DNA of 64,000 nt, from NCBI RefSeq assembly GCF_020552705.1, contig NZ_JAJBZG010000005.1:558001-622000 (forward strand). Direction: 5' to 3'. The notes under the pieces were generated by a model. The model had not been told where the DNA came from, ran no database searches, and saw only the letters and a list, made by a program, of their open reading frames with translations. This DNA is from Christiangramia sediminis (GTDB lineage: Bacteria; Bacteroidota; Bacteroidia; Flavobacteriales; Flavobacteriaceae). Positions 53,358 through 62,589 of the stretch are shown here, in pieces. A program made the translations under genes and the position numbers. Position 1 is the first letter of the stretch. Each line of letters begins with the position of its first letter.

Positions 53358-54584
53358 TTTGAAAATTTCTTTAAAAACCCTGATAAGTTTGTTCACCTCC
53401 TGCAAGGTATTAAAATGCACCAGACTTACTCTAACTACACCATTATTGGCTTCCAGATCTAAAGCTTTTATAAGCTGCTTGGCATAAAAATCTCCAAAAC
53501 GAATCCCGATTCTATGATCATCTACCTTTTCTACGATCTGATCGCTTTTTAAAGTGGAGTGTACAAAAGAAATGGTTGGTACGCGTTCTGAGGCGTCAGA
53601 TTTGGGATTTCCAATAACTCTTATTTCGGGCACTTCATTTAAATAATCCAGTAATAAAGAAGCCAGCTTTTCTTCATGAGATGAAATTATCCCGAAGCTT
53701 TTCGTCAGTTTTTCAGAAAAACTGATAGGTTTAGCATTAAAATGATGCCGGTAAAGATCTTCGTAATATTCAATGATCCCGAGCGTGCTGTAGGTAAGTT
53801 CAAAATTGAAATTTCCGGGTTGTAACTTATAGGGAACATCCTTCTTTCCTATGAAATAATGATTCAGACTGTCTAGCTTCAGCAGCTTATTATATTTTCC
53901 ATACATCACCGCCAGGTGGGGACCGTAGGTTTTATACCAGCTGAAAGTATAGAAATCTACATCCAGTTCCTGTACATCTACTTTTCTATGTGGTGCGTAA
54001 GCGACACCATCAACACAAATAAGTGCACCTGCTTTATGAACTTCCTTGGCAATCTTCTTTATAGGATTAATAGTTCCCAGAACATTGGAAGCATGGGTTA
54101 CGGCGACAAGTTTTGTGCGACTGTTCAGTAGTTTTCTAAGGTCGGATAGATCTAATTCCAGAGATTCAGGATTAACTTTCCAGACTCTCACTTCAATACC
54201 TTTTTCCTTTAAATCCATCCAGGGTGAGACATTGGCTTCGTGATCTGTATCGGTTACAATCACTTCATCTCCTTTTTTCCATTGCTTAGAAATGCTTAGA
54301 CTCAGGATACGCAGTAGCATAGTGGTGGAAGAACCTATAACGATCTCTTCGGTTCTCGAAGCATTTACAAATTCAGTAACCCTGGAAGTTGCATATTTTA
54401 GTTTTTTACCTGCTTCTTCAGAAACCTTATACGAAGCGCCCAGTTGCACATTATGATGAAGGAGATATCCGCTAATTCTTTCGGCGACCTTGGATAATAC
54501 CTGTGATCCGCCGGCATTGTCCATAAAGATAAAATCCCGTTCCAAAGCAGGGAACTGCTTCCTTACAAATTCAATATCTATCAT
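53355..54584 (-). CDS. Cysteine desulfurase-like class V aminotransferase
   Basis: 409 residues. Class V PLP fold: FMDNAGGSQVL near the start, the Asp/His segment THASNVLGTINPIKKIAKEVHKAGALICVDGVAYAPH, and the PLP-lysine site FSWYKTYGPHLAVMYG. It matches the cysteine desulfurase-like subfamily (VC1184 type), which lacks a proven role in Fe-S assembly. The ATG overlaps the peptidase stop by 4 bases, so expression is coupled. Confidence 0.82.
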   Translation of the reverse strand: MIDIEFVRKQFPALERDFIFMDNAGGSQVLSKVAERISGYLLHHNVQLGASYKVSEEAGKKLKYATSRVTEFVNASRTEEIVIGSSTTMLLRILSLSISKQWKKGDEVIVTDTDHEANVSPWMDLKEKGIEVRVWKVNPESLELDLSDLRKLLNSRTKLVAVTHASNVLGTINPIKKIAKEVHKAGALICVDGVAYAPHRKVDVQELDVDFYTFSWYKTYGPHLAVMYGKYNKLLKLDSLNHYFIGKKDVPYKLQPGNFNFELTYSTLGIIEYYEDLYRHHFNAKPISFSEKLTKSFGIISSHEEKLASLLLDYLNEVPEIRVIGNPKSDASERVPTISFVHSTLKSDQIVEKVDDHRIGIRFGDFYAKQLIKALDLEANNGVVRVSLVHFNTLQEVNKLIRVFKEIFK

Positions 54585-56950
54585 TTACCTAATAAGCTTT
54601 CATTAAATAATTCCAGAATTCTTGTGTATTCATCTCTCCAGCTGCTCGGCTCAACAAAGCCATGATCTTCAACCGGATAAACTGCCATTTCCCAGTCATC
54701 TTTTCCTAATTCTATAAGCCGCTGGGATAATCTTACCACATCCTGAAAATGCACATTTACATCTACCATTCCGTGCGCGATCAAAAGATCTCCTTCCAGG
54801 CCTTCCGCAAAATAAATTGGCGAAGACCTGCGGTAAGCAATGGGGTCTTTAGAAGGTTCATTCAAAATATTTGAAGTATAGCCGTGATTATAATGAGCCC
54901 AATCTGTAACCGACCTTAAGGCAGCACCTGCCTTAAATGTTTCGGCTTCAGTGAACATAGCCATTAAAGTAATGAACCCGCCGTAACTACCTCCATAGAT
55001 CCCAACTTTTTCCGGATCTATATCATGATTTTCAATCAGATATTTTACACCGTCAACCTGATCGCTGAGATCCTTTCCACCCATATGACGATAAATCCCG
55101 GTTCTCCAATCCCTTCCATAACCTGCACTTCCGCGGTAATCGATGTCAATCACGGTATAACCAAGATCTGTTAAAAGATTGTGGAACATGTATTCTCTAA
55201 AATAACTTGACCACCATTTATGGGCGTTTTGGAGATAACCGGCGCCGTGAACAAATACCACTGCTGCATCATTTTTAGCAGTTTCTTCAGGTAAATAAAG
55301 CCTTGCAGGCACCATGGCGCCATCCTCGGCCTTAAATTTTATCAATTTCGGCTCTCTCCATTTGTAGGTAGAAAATTCTTCAGACTGTCCGCTGGTGATC
55401 TTCTGAGGTTCAGTATTCGACCCTGTTTTCTTTAAATACAGCTCTTCAGGCTTATTCATATAAGAATAAGTAATCGCCATATATTCTTCATCTGGAGATA
55501 ATGCTACCTCATTCTTTCCGGTCATGGAAGTAAGCTGTTCCATCTTACCTCCCATTAAGGGCATTTTATAAAAATGTCTTTCCCCGGGATGAACCTTTGA
55601 GGATGTAAAATACCAGTGTTTTTCATCATTCGAAATGAAAGGATCAAAGACTTCATATTCTCCTGAAGTCAGTGCTCTTTTCTTACCATTTTCAACATTC
55701 AGAAGATATAAATGTGAATATGCTGTTTCTTCACTTTGGAAGTAGATATGCTTATTGTCTGGTAACCAGCCTAATTCTTCATTACCGTAGTAAGTATATC
55801 CAATGCCGGGACCTGCAAGCCAGGCTTCATCACGTTGATGTTCTATAGATTTTAGAGTTCCATTCTTAAGGTCAATCAGGGCGATCCACGTGTCTTTATT
55901 ATCTGTAGATCTAAGATTTACAATAGCTTTTTCTCCATTTTCTGAAAATTTAATGTTAGAAGGAATTATATCACGCGAGCCTTTTTTCCATTCCTTATCT
56001 GGATAATCTGAAGTATAATCTGGAAGTTTTTTAATGCCCGGCAGTCCGGAAACATCGATAATAAAAACGGTATCTTTCTCAATATTATAAAGAGCAAGTT
56101 CAGCAGTATAATCCATATCGCCTACTTTAGTCCTCGCCGAAATATCCTTGGTATAACCGCTTTCATCCACATAATTAGGAACATTGGTAGATTCCCCACG
56201 CTCTCGTTTTATTAAGCTGAAACCGGCATATTTAGCATTTGGTGAAATCTCGAAATTATTTAGATCACGATCATTTAAATAAAAAATAAAATCTTCCTTC
56301 TCTTTAACCGATTCTCGATAGGCTTTAGAATCCTCTTTTTCTTGCCTGCGCTGATCTACAACACTTAGAAGATCAAGGTTTTCATTTTCTACCCATTCAT
56401 TTTTATCTGATGATTTTTTATCAGATTTATCGGTTTTGGAACCCGATTTTATATGAGTAAGTTGCTGAATATTTCCTTCCTCCAGATCATAGATAAAAGC
56501 ATTGTCTTCCGCCTTAAAAACTATTCTTTGATCGTCATTAAGAAATTCAGGATCATTTATAGAAAATGAAAGATCAAGAAGTTCCCTCTTTTGGCCTGAT
56601 TGTATGTCATAAAGAATAAGATCACCATTTTCTGTATAGACTTTCATCGATCTGGAATCGTTAAAATCACCGCTTGAAGGGATTAGTTCCCGCTTCTCTT
56701 TTGCCGTGACTTCAACAATTTTTTTCGGGTTGTTGATATTCACCATATAGAGAGAGTCCGCTGTATTTTTTTCAGGATTATAGTTAAAATAGATATGTTC
56801 ACTATCTATTCCCCACCTCACTGAACTTGGGAAGGTTCCCATCCAGTCGGGATCCTGCATGATCTTTTCTACACTGAGATCAGAAGTTTGAGAAAACGCG
56901 AAACTTGTTCCTAGAAGAAAAAATACAAAGCTGTAAATGGTTTTTGACAT
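54581..56950 (-). CDS. S9 family (prolyl oligopeptidase/DPP-type) secreted peptidase
   Basis: 789 residues with a signal peptide (cleavage near AFSQ). The N-terminal two-thirds is a beta-propeller with WD-like repeats (DSRSMKVYTENGDLILYDI, GEKAIVNLRSTDN); the C-terminal hydrolase has the nucleophile in GGSYGG (Ser about 655), Asp about 730 in GMVDVNVH and His about 763 in VEDHGF. It should cut dipeptides or after proline in the periplasm. Polar insert around residues 168-235 (GSKTDKSDKKSSDKNEWVEN). It leads the coupled pair with the desulfurase-like gene. Confidence 0.88.
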   Translation of the reverse strand: MSKTIYSFVFFLLGTSFAFSQTSDLSVEKIMQDPDWMGTFPSSVRWGIDSEHIYFNYNPEKNTADSLYMVNINNPKKIVEVTAKEKRELIPSSGDFNDSRSMKVYTENGDLILYDIQSGQKRELLDLSFSINDPEFLNDDQRIVFKAEDNAFIYDLEEGNIQQLTHIKSGSKTDKSDKKSSDKNEWVENENLDLLSVVDQRRQEKEDSKAYRESVKEKEDFIFYLNDRDLNNFEISPNAKYAGFSLIKRERGESTNVPNYVDESGYTKDISARTKVGDMDYTAELALYNIEKDTVFIIDVSGLPGIKKLPDYTSDYPDKEWKKGSRDIIPSNIKFSENGEKAIVNLRSTDNKDTWIALIDLKNGTLKSIEHQRDEAWLAGPGIGYTYYGNEELGWLPDNKHIYFQSEETAYSHLYLLNVENGKKRALTSGEYEVFDPFISNDEKHWYFTSSKVHPGERHFYKMPLMGGKMEQLTSMTGKNEVALSPDEEYMAITYSYMNKPEELYLKKTGSNTEPQKITSGQSEEFSTYKWREPKLIKFKAEDGAMVPARLYLPEETAKNDAAVVFVHGAGYLQNAHKWWSSYFREYMFHNLLTDLGYTVIDIDYRGSAGYGRDWRTGIYRHMGGKDLSDQVDGVKYLIENHDIDPEKVGIYGGSYGGFITLMAMFTEAETFKAGAALRSVTDWAHYNHGYTSNILNEPSKDPIAYRRSSPIYFAEGLEGDLLIAHGMVDVNVHFQDVVRLSQRLIELGKDDWEMAVYPVEDHGFVEPSSWRDEYTRILELFNESLLGK

Positions 56951-56990
56951 AAAGAATCAATTAATTTAAGGTTCGCCAATATAACCAAAT

Positions 56991-57020
56991 TTTGTATGCC
57001 CTTTAAACCTTATAGTTTTG
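56991..57020 (+). promoter_or_regulatory. Promoter of the M28 peptidase gene
   Basis: TTTG (56991-56994), an 18-nt spacer, TAGTTTTG (57013-57020): a full consensus match on both boxes. It shows that a TTG codon at 57018 lies inside the -7 box and cannot be the start. Confidence 0.65.
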
Positions 57021-57095
57021 GAAGGGTCTAAAAATAAAGCTTTTCAAAAAAAGAGCGATATTGTAAAATCAAATTTCACCACTAAACTTTTATGT

Positions 57096-58646
57096 ATGAT
57101 TAAAAAAATTACGTTGTTATGTTTACTTTTTCTATCTGTTTCCCTGATTTCCGCACAATCTCAGCAGGAGATGGTGGAAAAGATCGTTAAAGAAGCCGAG
57201 AATAATTCTCAATTAGAAAACCTGGCTCATGAACTGCTTGATGTGGTTGGCCCACGTCTGGTAGGAACACCGCAAATGAAAAATGCTCATGACTGGGCCG
57301 TGAAAAAATATTCCAACTGGGATATTTCTGCCAGTAATGAAGAATGGGGTAAATGGAAAGGTTGGGAAAGAGGAATCACGCATATAGATATGATCTCTCC
57401 AAGAATTCAAAGCCTAGAAGGCAGGCAGCTTGCCTGGAGCCCTTCAACCGGAAAAAAACCTGTAACTGGCGAGGTGGTAATTATTCCTGAAGCAAAAGAT
57501 TCTCTTGATTTTATTGAAAAGATCAAATCTGTTAAAGGAAAGTTTGTAATGATCTCTATGCCCCAACCAACAGGCAGACCAGATGATAACTGGGGAGAGT
57601 GGGCAACTAAGGAGTCTTTCGAAAAGATGAAAAAAGATCGTGATTCTCTTGATGACCTCTGGGATAAAAGACTTGAAAAAACAGGACTGGACAGGAGAGA
57701 GCTACCAAAAGCCCTGGAAGATGCAGGTGCTGAAGGAATTATTACCTCCAACTGGTCTCGTGGTTTTGGTGTGAACAAAGTATTTTCTGCTTCTACAGAA
57801 GAGATCCCTACCCTTGATATTTCTCTTGAAGATTACGGTATGTTATATCGTTTAGCTGAGTATGGAGATAAACCGGAAATAAGAGTAGTTGCTGAATCTA
57901 AAGAACTGGGAGAAGTACCAACTTTTAATACCATCGCTGAAATTAAAGGAAGCGAAAAACCTGAAGAATATGTGATCCTTTCAGCACATTTTGATAGCTG
58001 GGATGGAGCTACAGGAGCTACTGATAACGGAACTGGAACTATAGTAATGATGGAAGCTATGAGAATCCTGAAAAAACTGTATCCAAATCCTAAAAGAACT
58101 ATTCTTGTGGGACATTGGGGAAGTGAAGAGCAGGGACTAAACGGGTCTAGAGCTTTTGTAAAAGACCATCCTGAAATTGTTGAAAATATGCAGGTGCTTT
58201 TCAATCAGGATAATGGAACCGGTAGAGTAGTGAATATTTCAGGTAACGGATTTTTAAATTCCTATGATTACCTGGGGAGATGGCTTTACGAAGTACCTGA
58301 AGATGTCACCACTCACATAGAAACTAATTTCCCTGGAACTCCGGGAAGAGGAGGATCAGACTATGCATCGTTTGTAGCTGCTGGAGCTCCGGCTTTTAAT
58401 CTTAGTTCATTAAGCTGGGATTACTGGAACTATACCTGGCATACCAACAGGGATACTTATGATAAGATCGTTTTTGATGATGTAAGAAATAATGTGATCC
58501 TTACGGCAGTACTGGCTTATATGGCGAGTGAAGATCCTGAAAAAACATCCAGAGAAAAGATCAAATTACCTATGAGTAAAAGATCTGGTGAGCAGATGAC
58601 CTGGCCGGAGGCGCGTGATGCCACTAGAAGAGGAGGGCTTGATTAA
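57096..58646 (+). CDS. M28 family metallopeptidase, secreted
   Basis: 516 residues from the ATG that begins a signal peptide (MIKKITLLCLLFLSVS, cleavage near ISAQ). A PA-like insert comes first (about 120-275). The M28 catalytic core carries zinc-ligand motifs: SAHFDSWDGATGATDNGTGT, then GHWGSEEQGLNGSRAF with catalytic Glu, LFNQDNGTG and a late His (WHTNRDTYD). Likely an aminopeptidase or dipeptidase in the periplasm, matching the divergent S9 peptidase in a protein-degradation setting. Confidence 0.9.
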   Translation: MIKKITLLCLLFLSVSLISAQSQQEMVEKIVKEAENNSQLENLAHELLDVVGPRLVGTPQMKNAHDWAVKKYSNWDISASNEEWGKWKGWERGITHIDMISPRIQSLEGRQLAWSPSTGKKPVTGEVVIIPEAKDSLDFIEKIKSVKGKFVMISMPQPTGRPDDNWGEWATKESFEKMKKDRDSLDDLWDKRLEKTGLDRRELPKALEDAGAEGIITSNWSRGFGVNKVFSASTEEIPTLDISLEDYGMLYRLAEYGDKPEIRVVAESKELGEVPTFNTIAEIKGSEKPEEYVILSAHFDSWDGATGATDNGTGTIVMMEAMRILKKLYPNPKRTILVGHWGSEEQGLNGSRAFVKDHPEIVENMQVLFNQDNGTGRVVNISGNGFLNSYDYLGRWLYEVPEDVTTHIETNFPGTPGRGGSDYASFVAAGAPAFNLSSLSWDYWNYTWHTNRDTYDKIVFDDVRNNVILTAVLAYMASEDPEKTSREKIKLPMSKRSGEQMTWPEARDATRRGGLD

Positions 58647-58649
58647 AAA

Positions 58650-58700
58650 ACTACAAGGCAGTTAATCCTAAAACTTAAGTTTTAACTGATTAGCTGCCTT
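58650..58700 (-). terminator. Long hairpin terminator overlapping the end of the DUF3095 gene
   Basis: Stem 58655-58661 with 58694-58700 continues through partial pairing into an inner 7-bp palindrome (58670-58676 with 58677-58683). On the minus strand six U follow after a 4-base gap. The stop codon of the minus-strand gene lies within the stem. Confidence 0.55.
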
Positions 58701-59816
58701 TGTATATCCGCCATTTCCACCATCAATAAAATGTATATGCTGGTCTGTGTTCATATCTTTCACATAACAGGACATAATACTTTCTTCACTTACATGATAG
58801 CCATACTTTATTAGATCCCTGGCTTCAAGTTTATCCAGATAAGCGATGAGTTTTTTACGTTGATCACTGGTGCCGGTGATCACGGTATTAATTCGACCGT
58901 CGAGTGTTAAGTTATCAGAGAGTTCTACTAATTTTTGAAGATAATTTTTACCGGCATCGGTATTTCTAAGGTAGAATTCTCCAAAATTAGCTACCATCAG
59001 GCTTTTTATAAAGCTGGCAAAACTCCATTTTCCCAGTTTTACCTTCATCTCATCTTTGATCCGCTGTAAACCAGCTTTTATTTTTAACCTTCTCACCGAA
59101 ATTGGTTTTCTACTTCCAATAGAGCCGTATATTTTATCAATCCTGGCCATTATCCTGGAATATACTTTCGAAAAGTCGGTGTCTGCACAACCAGCAATGA
59201 TCAGGCTAATTACCTCCTGGTCTTCGTTAGGTGGTTTAATGAGATCCCATTTACATTCCATTCCTGCCATGTTCAGGAGCGTGTCATCTGTGGCGATTTC
59301 CTCGGAAAAATCTTCGGCTTTTATCCTGCTTTCGGCATAATGCAGCCCATTTCCCAGGATCACGGGAATAGTAAGGGTTTCATTGATTTTCACCCGTGCG
59401 ATCTGCAGTTCTATGTTCTCTTTATAAATTTCTTCAACGCTGAAAGAACCGATGGCAAGGCTAAAATCCAAGTTCTTTTGAGTGTTTCTGTTATGTTTTT
59501 CCAATACCGCCAGGGCCTGTTTCCTTATTTTTTCAGGAATAAGAAAACTCGCTCCATCCCCACCAAAAAAGAATGGGACCACGACATTGTAAGTGTCTGC
59601 AAGGTTTAAAATAGCAATGACACATCCCGTAGCAACGAGATTCACATTCTGATGCTTTCCATTTTGAATGGCCAGGGTAGAATTACGTATATCGGCCACC
59701 AGAATATGCCAGTCGTCCGGTAATTTGGAAAACCTGCTTTTGTCTCCTATAAGTTTACTTATAGAAGTTTTGTGAAGTGGAAGTTCTGAATAGAAATTAG
59801 TATGAATGCCTTTCAT
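58668..59816 (-). CDS. DUF3095 protein (nucleotidyl-cyclase-like)
   Basis: 382 residues, soluble. The N-terminal half carries WHILVADIRNSTLAI and VVPFFFGGDGASFLIP, which look like the metal Asp and GGDG-type turn of class III cyclase or GGDEF folds; this matches DUF3095. The C-terminal half (LRRLKIKAGLQRIKDEM, GRINTVITGTSDQRKKLIAYLDKLEARDLIKYGYHVSEESIMSCYV) looks like a separate sensor-like domain. Enzymatic activity is unproven for the family. Monocistronic. Confidence 0.75.
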   Translation of the reverse strand: MKGIHTNFYSELPLHKTSISKLIGDKSRFSKLPDDWHILVADIRNSTLAIQNGKHQNVNLVATGCVIAILNLADTYNVVVPFFFGGDGASFLIPEKIRKQALAVLEKHNRNTQKNLDFSLAIGSFSVEEIYKENIELQIARVKINETLTIPVILGNGLHYAESRIKAEDFSEEIATDDTLLNMAGMECKWDLIKPPNEDQEVISLIIAGCADTDFSKVYSRIMARIDKIYGSIGSRKPISVRRLKIKAGLQRIKDEMKVKLGKWSFASFIKSLMVANFGEFYLRNTDAGKNYLQKLVELSDNLTLDGRINTVITGTSDQRKKLIAYLDKLEARDLIKYGYHVSEESIMSCYVKDMNTDQHIHFIDGGNGGYTKAANQLKLKF

Positions 59817-59873
59817 AAATTTTAGGTCGCGACAAAATCTTAATAATTTCTATGATGCTTAAAAAGCTGAAAA

Positions 59874-60239
59874 TTAATTTAGCTCGCCGCCTACAGGAAC
59901 TGAACAATCATGGCCTGGTTCTCCATGTGGTGGATTTATTTTTGGAGATGCACTTTGCATTCTCACCGGTGAAGTTGTCATCTCCTGGGTGGTAGTAGAA
60001 GCACTGGCCTGATTTAGTGGGGCGCCTACAGGGAGATCACATCTGTGGCCTTCAACGCCGTGTGCAGGATTATATTTAGTATCTGCACTTTTAGTCATAT
60101 TATCCTTCATTTCTGCGGAAGAAGGTTCTTCAGTGGTTACTTCTTCGTTCGCAGTAGTTTTTTCTTCATTCTTACATGAAACTGAGAGAACTGCAAGTAA
60201 TAATATGGTGATTATCGAGGTGATTTGTAATCTTTTCAT
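59874..60239 (-). CDS. Lipoprotein with a duplicated HGxxGHxCxxPVG motif
   Basis: 121 residues. Lipobox VSC (Cys 22), Glu/Thr-rich linker, then two 20-residue copies of a motif: residues 57-76 and 102-121, each of the form N-P-x-H-G-x-x-G-H-x-C-x-x-P-V-G-x-x-L-N, joined by a Ser/Thr/Gln linker. The second copy ends the protein. Conserved His and Cys (H60, H65, C67; H105, H110, C112) suggest metal or heme binding, not shown. I recall similar motifs in other Bacteroidota but no known function. Confidence 0.7.
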   Translation of the reverse strand: MKRLQITSIITILLLAVLSVSCKNEEKTTANEEVTTEEPSSAEMKDNMTKSADTKYNPAHGVEGHRCDLPVGAPLNQASASTTTQEMTTSPVRMQSASPKINPPHGEPGHDCSVPVGGELN

Positions 60240-60271
60240 AATTAGTAATTTAGACTGGTAAATATATTTAA

Positions 60272-61258
60272 TTATTCGGTAATTTCTTTGAGTTCTGCTT
60301 CAGAAATTGTTAGAATTCCTGAGGCTGGAAGTCTGGTGATCATTTCTTTCCAGTTCTTATCTGCTTCAAATACTTTTGTGAAAATTGGCTTGGCTTCTTC
60401 AATTCTGCCGCTATTGGCAAGGGCAACTGCTTTCCAGAACTTCATTTCAAGATTTTCCGGGAACATTTTTTCTGCAGTTCCATATTCCTTCAGTGCCTTT
60501 TCCATATCTCCAGCTTCCACTGCCAGATCACCTTTATTCATATGATCATAGGCGCGGTTTACTTTAAGCAACCTGGATAATTCCTCTATAGGATCCTGGT
60601 GATCATCTACACGCAGGTCTATCTTTTTCTCTTCCCAGGCATTATTAGTTCTTTCAGGTCCCACCACTACTAAAGCAGCAGATTGCTTTCCTCTAATATC
60701 GCCCCCGGCCGCTTGTGCAGCCTTAAGTACTTCTACTACTCTTTCCGCAAGCGGATAGTCTGAGTATTTCAGGAAAGCTTCGGCCATTGCTGGAACCACG
60801 TCTGCATTCAACATCATATTTGCCTGGACTGAAAAGTTTCTTCCCTGAAGATCTTCCGCAGCTTCTACACAATTTTCTCCGGTATATCCAGAAACATTTC
60901 CGTTTGCATCAAGAAAGGCAACCTGGCGGAATGCTCTTCCGCTATCTTTTTCTATAAGCTGGGTCAAAGCCTGTTCTGCGGGAACTCCATTGGCCATCAA
61001 CTCAAGGCCTTCGGGTCCGTAGGCAGGATTTACAAAAGACTGAGTAGCTACCACGCCAACACCCGCTTTTCCCCAGGAAACAATTGATCCTACTGAAAAC
61101 CAGTGACTTTGAACGCCAACAGCCATTTCACCAGTAACCGTGTCACGTGCTACTATAGAAAATGTATGGGCAAAGTCGTCCTGAGAAATACCTTCCAAAC
61201 CCTGAGATTTTCCAAGGAAAGGAATTAAAAGACAAAATAGGAAAGCTAATTTTTTCAT
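60272..61258 (-). CDS. DUF1028 secreted putative Ntn-hydrolase with TPR tail
   Basis: 328 residues with a signal peptide (cleavage near GKSQ). DUF1028 core (25-220): HTFSIVARDTVTGEMAVGVQSHWFSVGSIVSW, GVGVVATQSFVNPAYGPEGLELM, GENCVEAAEDLQGRNFSVQANMM, GGDIRGKQSAALVVV. The C-terminal 100 residues are TPR-like (DLAVEAGDMEKALKEYGTAEKMFPENLEMKFWKAVALANSGR). The family has an Ntn-hydrolase-type fold and unknown substrate. Confidence 0.85.
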   Translation of the reverse strand: MKKLAFLFCLLIPFLGKSQGLEGISQDDFAHTFSIVARDTVTGEMAVGVQSHWFSVGSIVSWGKAGVGVVATQSFVNPAYGPEGLELMANGVPAEQALTQLIEKDSGRAFRQVAFLDANGNVSGYTGENCVEAAEDLQGRNFSVQANMMLNADVVPAMAEAFLKYSDYPLAERVVEVLKAAQAAGGDIRGKQSAALVVVGPERTNNAWEEKKIDLRVDDHQDPIEELSRLLKVNRAYDHMNKGDLAVEAGDMEKALKEYGTAEKMFPENLEMKFWKAVALANSGRIEEAKPIFTKVFEADKNWKEMITRLPASGILTISEAELKEITE

Positions 61259-61303
61259 AGAGTTATTAGAGATTTGCCTAAAGATACTAAAAGCCAGCTG
61301 ATA

Positions 61304-61993
61304 TTAGAAGCTATGATGAAGACTCAGTTGCAATTGTCCTTTACTTAAATTGCTCGAAGTTTGTTCCATAAATCCAAGCTGTAGTTTTAGATTGTCTTTA
61401 AGAGAGTATCCAAGAGCAGCATAGAGTCTGTTACGGTCAAATATATCAACACTTCTTCCATTACCTATATCTCTTTGTCCATTAATAAATACTTCATTAT
61501 AAAAAGCCAGATAAACGGAATTCTTATCGAGATTAGGTTGATTAAGGGGAATATTTAGAAAAAGGTTATAGCGGTATCTGGTTCTGAAATCCTGATCTTC
61601 CACCCAGCGCTGTTCATATCTAAACCTGTGTTTAAGATAGATTCTGGATGAAATTTTATGAGGCAGCAAGGCTTCCTGATAGATCCTGCTTTCAGAGGAA
61701 GTTTCATTAGAATCACCAAAAGCTCCCGAAGTGATATTTGCATATCCAAGTGTGAGCTTTAGGTTTGCGTTAGGACTATAGGTTAGCCCGGCTCTTAAAA
61801 GAAGTTGCTCGAGATCACCCATCACATCCCAGTTACGATATTGCACATCACCTTGCAGTCCGAATTTTGACTCACCAAATTCGGTATCCCAGAAGTACAT
61901 ATACCAACCACCTAATTGATTCTCATCTACCTGAGAATTTGCATTGAAATTAATAAATAATAAAAATAGAAGAAGGGTAAATAATTTTTTCAA
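61304..61993 (-). CDS. DUF2490 outer-membrane beta-barrel protein
   Basis: 229 residues starting at TTG (MKKLFTLLLFLLFINFNANSQ signal peptide). The rest is alternating amphipathic strands (LGGWYMYFWDTEF, FGLQGDVQYRNW, RIYLKHRFRYEQRW, RYRYNLFLNIPL, LQLGFMEQTSS) ending in HHSF, as in DUF2490 barrels. A promoter at 62010-62040 supports the TTG start, and no ATG precedes the signal. Confidence 0.8.
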   Translation of the reverse strand: MKKLFTLLLFLLFINFNANSQVDENQLGGWYMYFWDTEFGESKFGLQGDVQYRNWDVMGDLEQLLLRAGLTYSPNANLKLTLGYANITSGAFGDSNETSSESRIYQEALLPHKISSRIYLKHRFRYEQRWVEDQDFRTRYRYNLFLNIPLNQPNLDKNSVYLAFYNEVFINGQRDIGNGRSVDIFDRNRLYAALGYSLKDNLKLQLGFMEQTSSNLSKGQLQLSLHHSF

Positions 61994-62009
61994 AGCCTGA
62001 ATTTTTCTG

Positions 62010-62040
62010 TAAAGATAAGCTCAACAGCTATGCAACCCAA
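62010..62040 (-). promoter_or_regulatory. Promoter of the DUF2490 gene
   Basis: Minus strand: TTG (62038-62040), a 20-nt spacer, TATCTTTA (62010-62017), one base off the -7 consensus; 16 bases before the TTG start. Confidence 0.45.
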
Positions 62041-62043
62041 GTT

Positions 62044-62349
62044 TTACTGCTCTCTATCTACATTTTTTACATCCAGGTAAACTGGGCCTCCATCTACCGG
62101 ATAACCCTGAATTTTGGATGCGGTGATAGTAACTTTTTCATCTTCATAAACCTTAAGATCTATTTGATCGCTTTTTAGGGCATAAAAAGTATCGCTTGTT
62201 TCCAGCCTGTGAGTTCCGTATTGGTAGCTGGTAATTCCGGCAGGCTTAAGGATACCTGAATATTGCTGCGCATCATCTGTATTTACTGAACCACAGGCAG
62301 ATTGTATCAATAATAAAAAGATGAGACTAATAGCAGATATCAATTTCAT
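62044..62349 (-). CDS. Small hypothetical lipoprotein
   Basis: 101 residues: signal peptide with lipobox QSAC (Cys 19), then about 80 residues of beta-rich sequence (TDDAQQYSGILKPAGITSYQYGTHRLETS, LKVYEDEKVTITASKIQGYPVDGGPVYLDV). The pattern resembles small beta-barrel or OB-type lipoproteins; no family recognised. Confidence 0.6.
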   Translation of the reverse strand: MKLISAISLIFLLLIQSACGSVNTDDAQQYSGILKPAGITSYQYGTHRLETSDTFYALKSDQIDLKVYEDEKVTITASKIQGYPVDGGPVYLDVKNVDREQ

Positions 62350-62467
62350 GGAATATGGTTTTTAAAATTAAATTTAAGATAAGATATAAGACCGGATTTT
62401 TCAAACCTAAGTTTTAAACAAGCTTTGGTATATTTTAAGCGAAACCACTTATTTTTGTCTTTTAAAA

Positions 62468-62539
62468 GGCCTCATAGTTCAATGGATAGAATAGAAGTTT
62501 CCTAAACTTTAGATCCAGGTTCGATTCCTGGTGAGGCTA
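62468..62539 (+). tRNA. tRNA-Arg (anticodon CCU)
   Basis: Full cloverleaf over 72 bases: acceptor 62468-62474 with 62532-62538 (G-U first pair), a 4-bp D stem, a 5-bp anticodon stem with loop TTCCTAA and CCT at 62501-62503, a 4-base variable region and T stem CCAGG with loop TTCGATT. The 3' CCA is not encoded. Reads AGG codons. Confidence 0.95.
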
Positions 62540-62549
62540 CTTTTAAATC

Positions 62550-62579
62550 TGTAAATCTTAAGATTTACAAATTTTTTTT
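62550..62579 (+). terminator. Terminator of the tRNA gene
   Basis: A perfect 20-base palindrome (62550-62569) followed by eight T (62572-62579). It lies 10 bases after the tRNA. Confidence 0.75.
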
Positions 62580-62589
62580 CTTACTAAAA

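Noticed and set aside
57407-58204. Minus-strand frames of 123 codons inside the M28 peptidase gene
   Set aside because: Antisense shadows of a conserved coding region.
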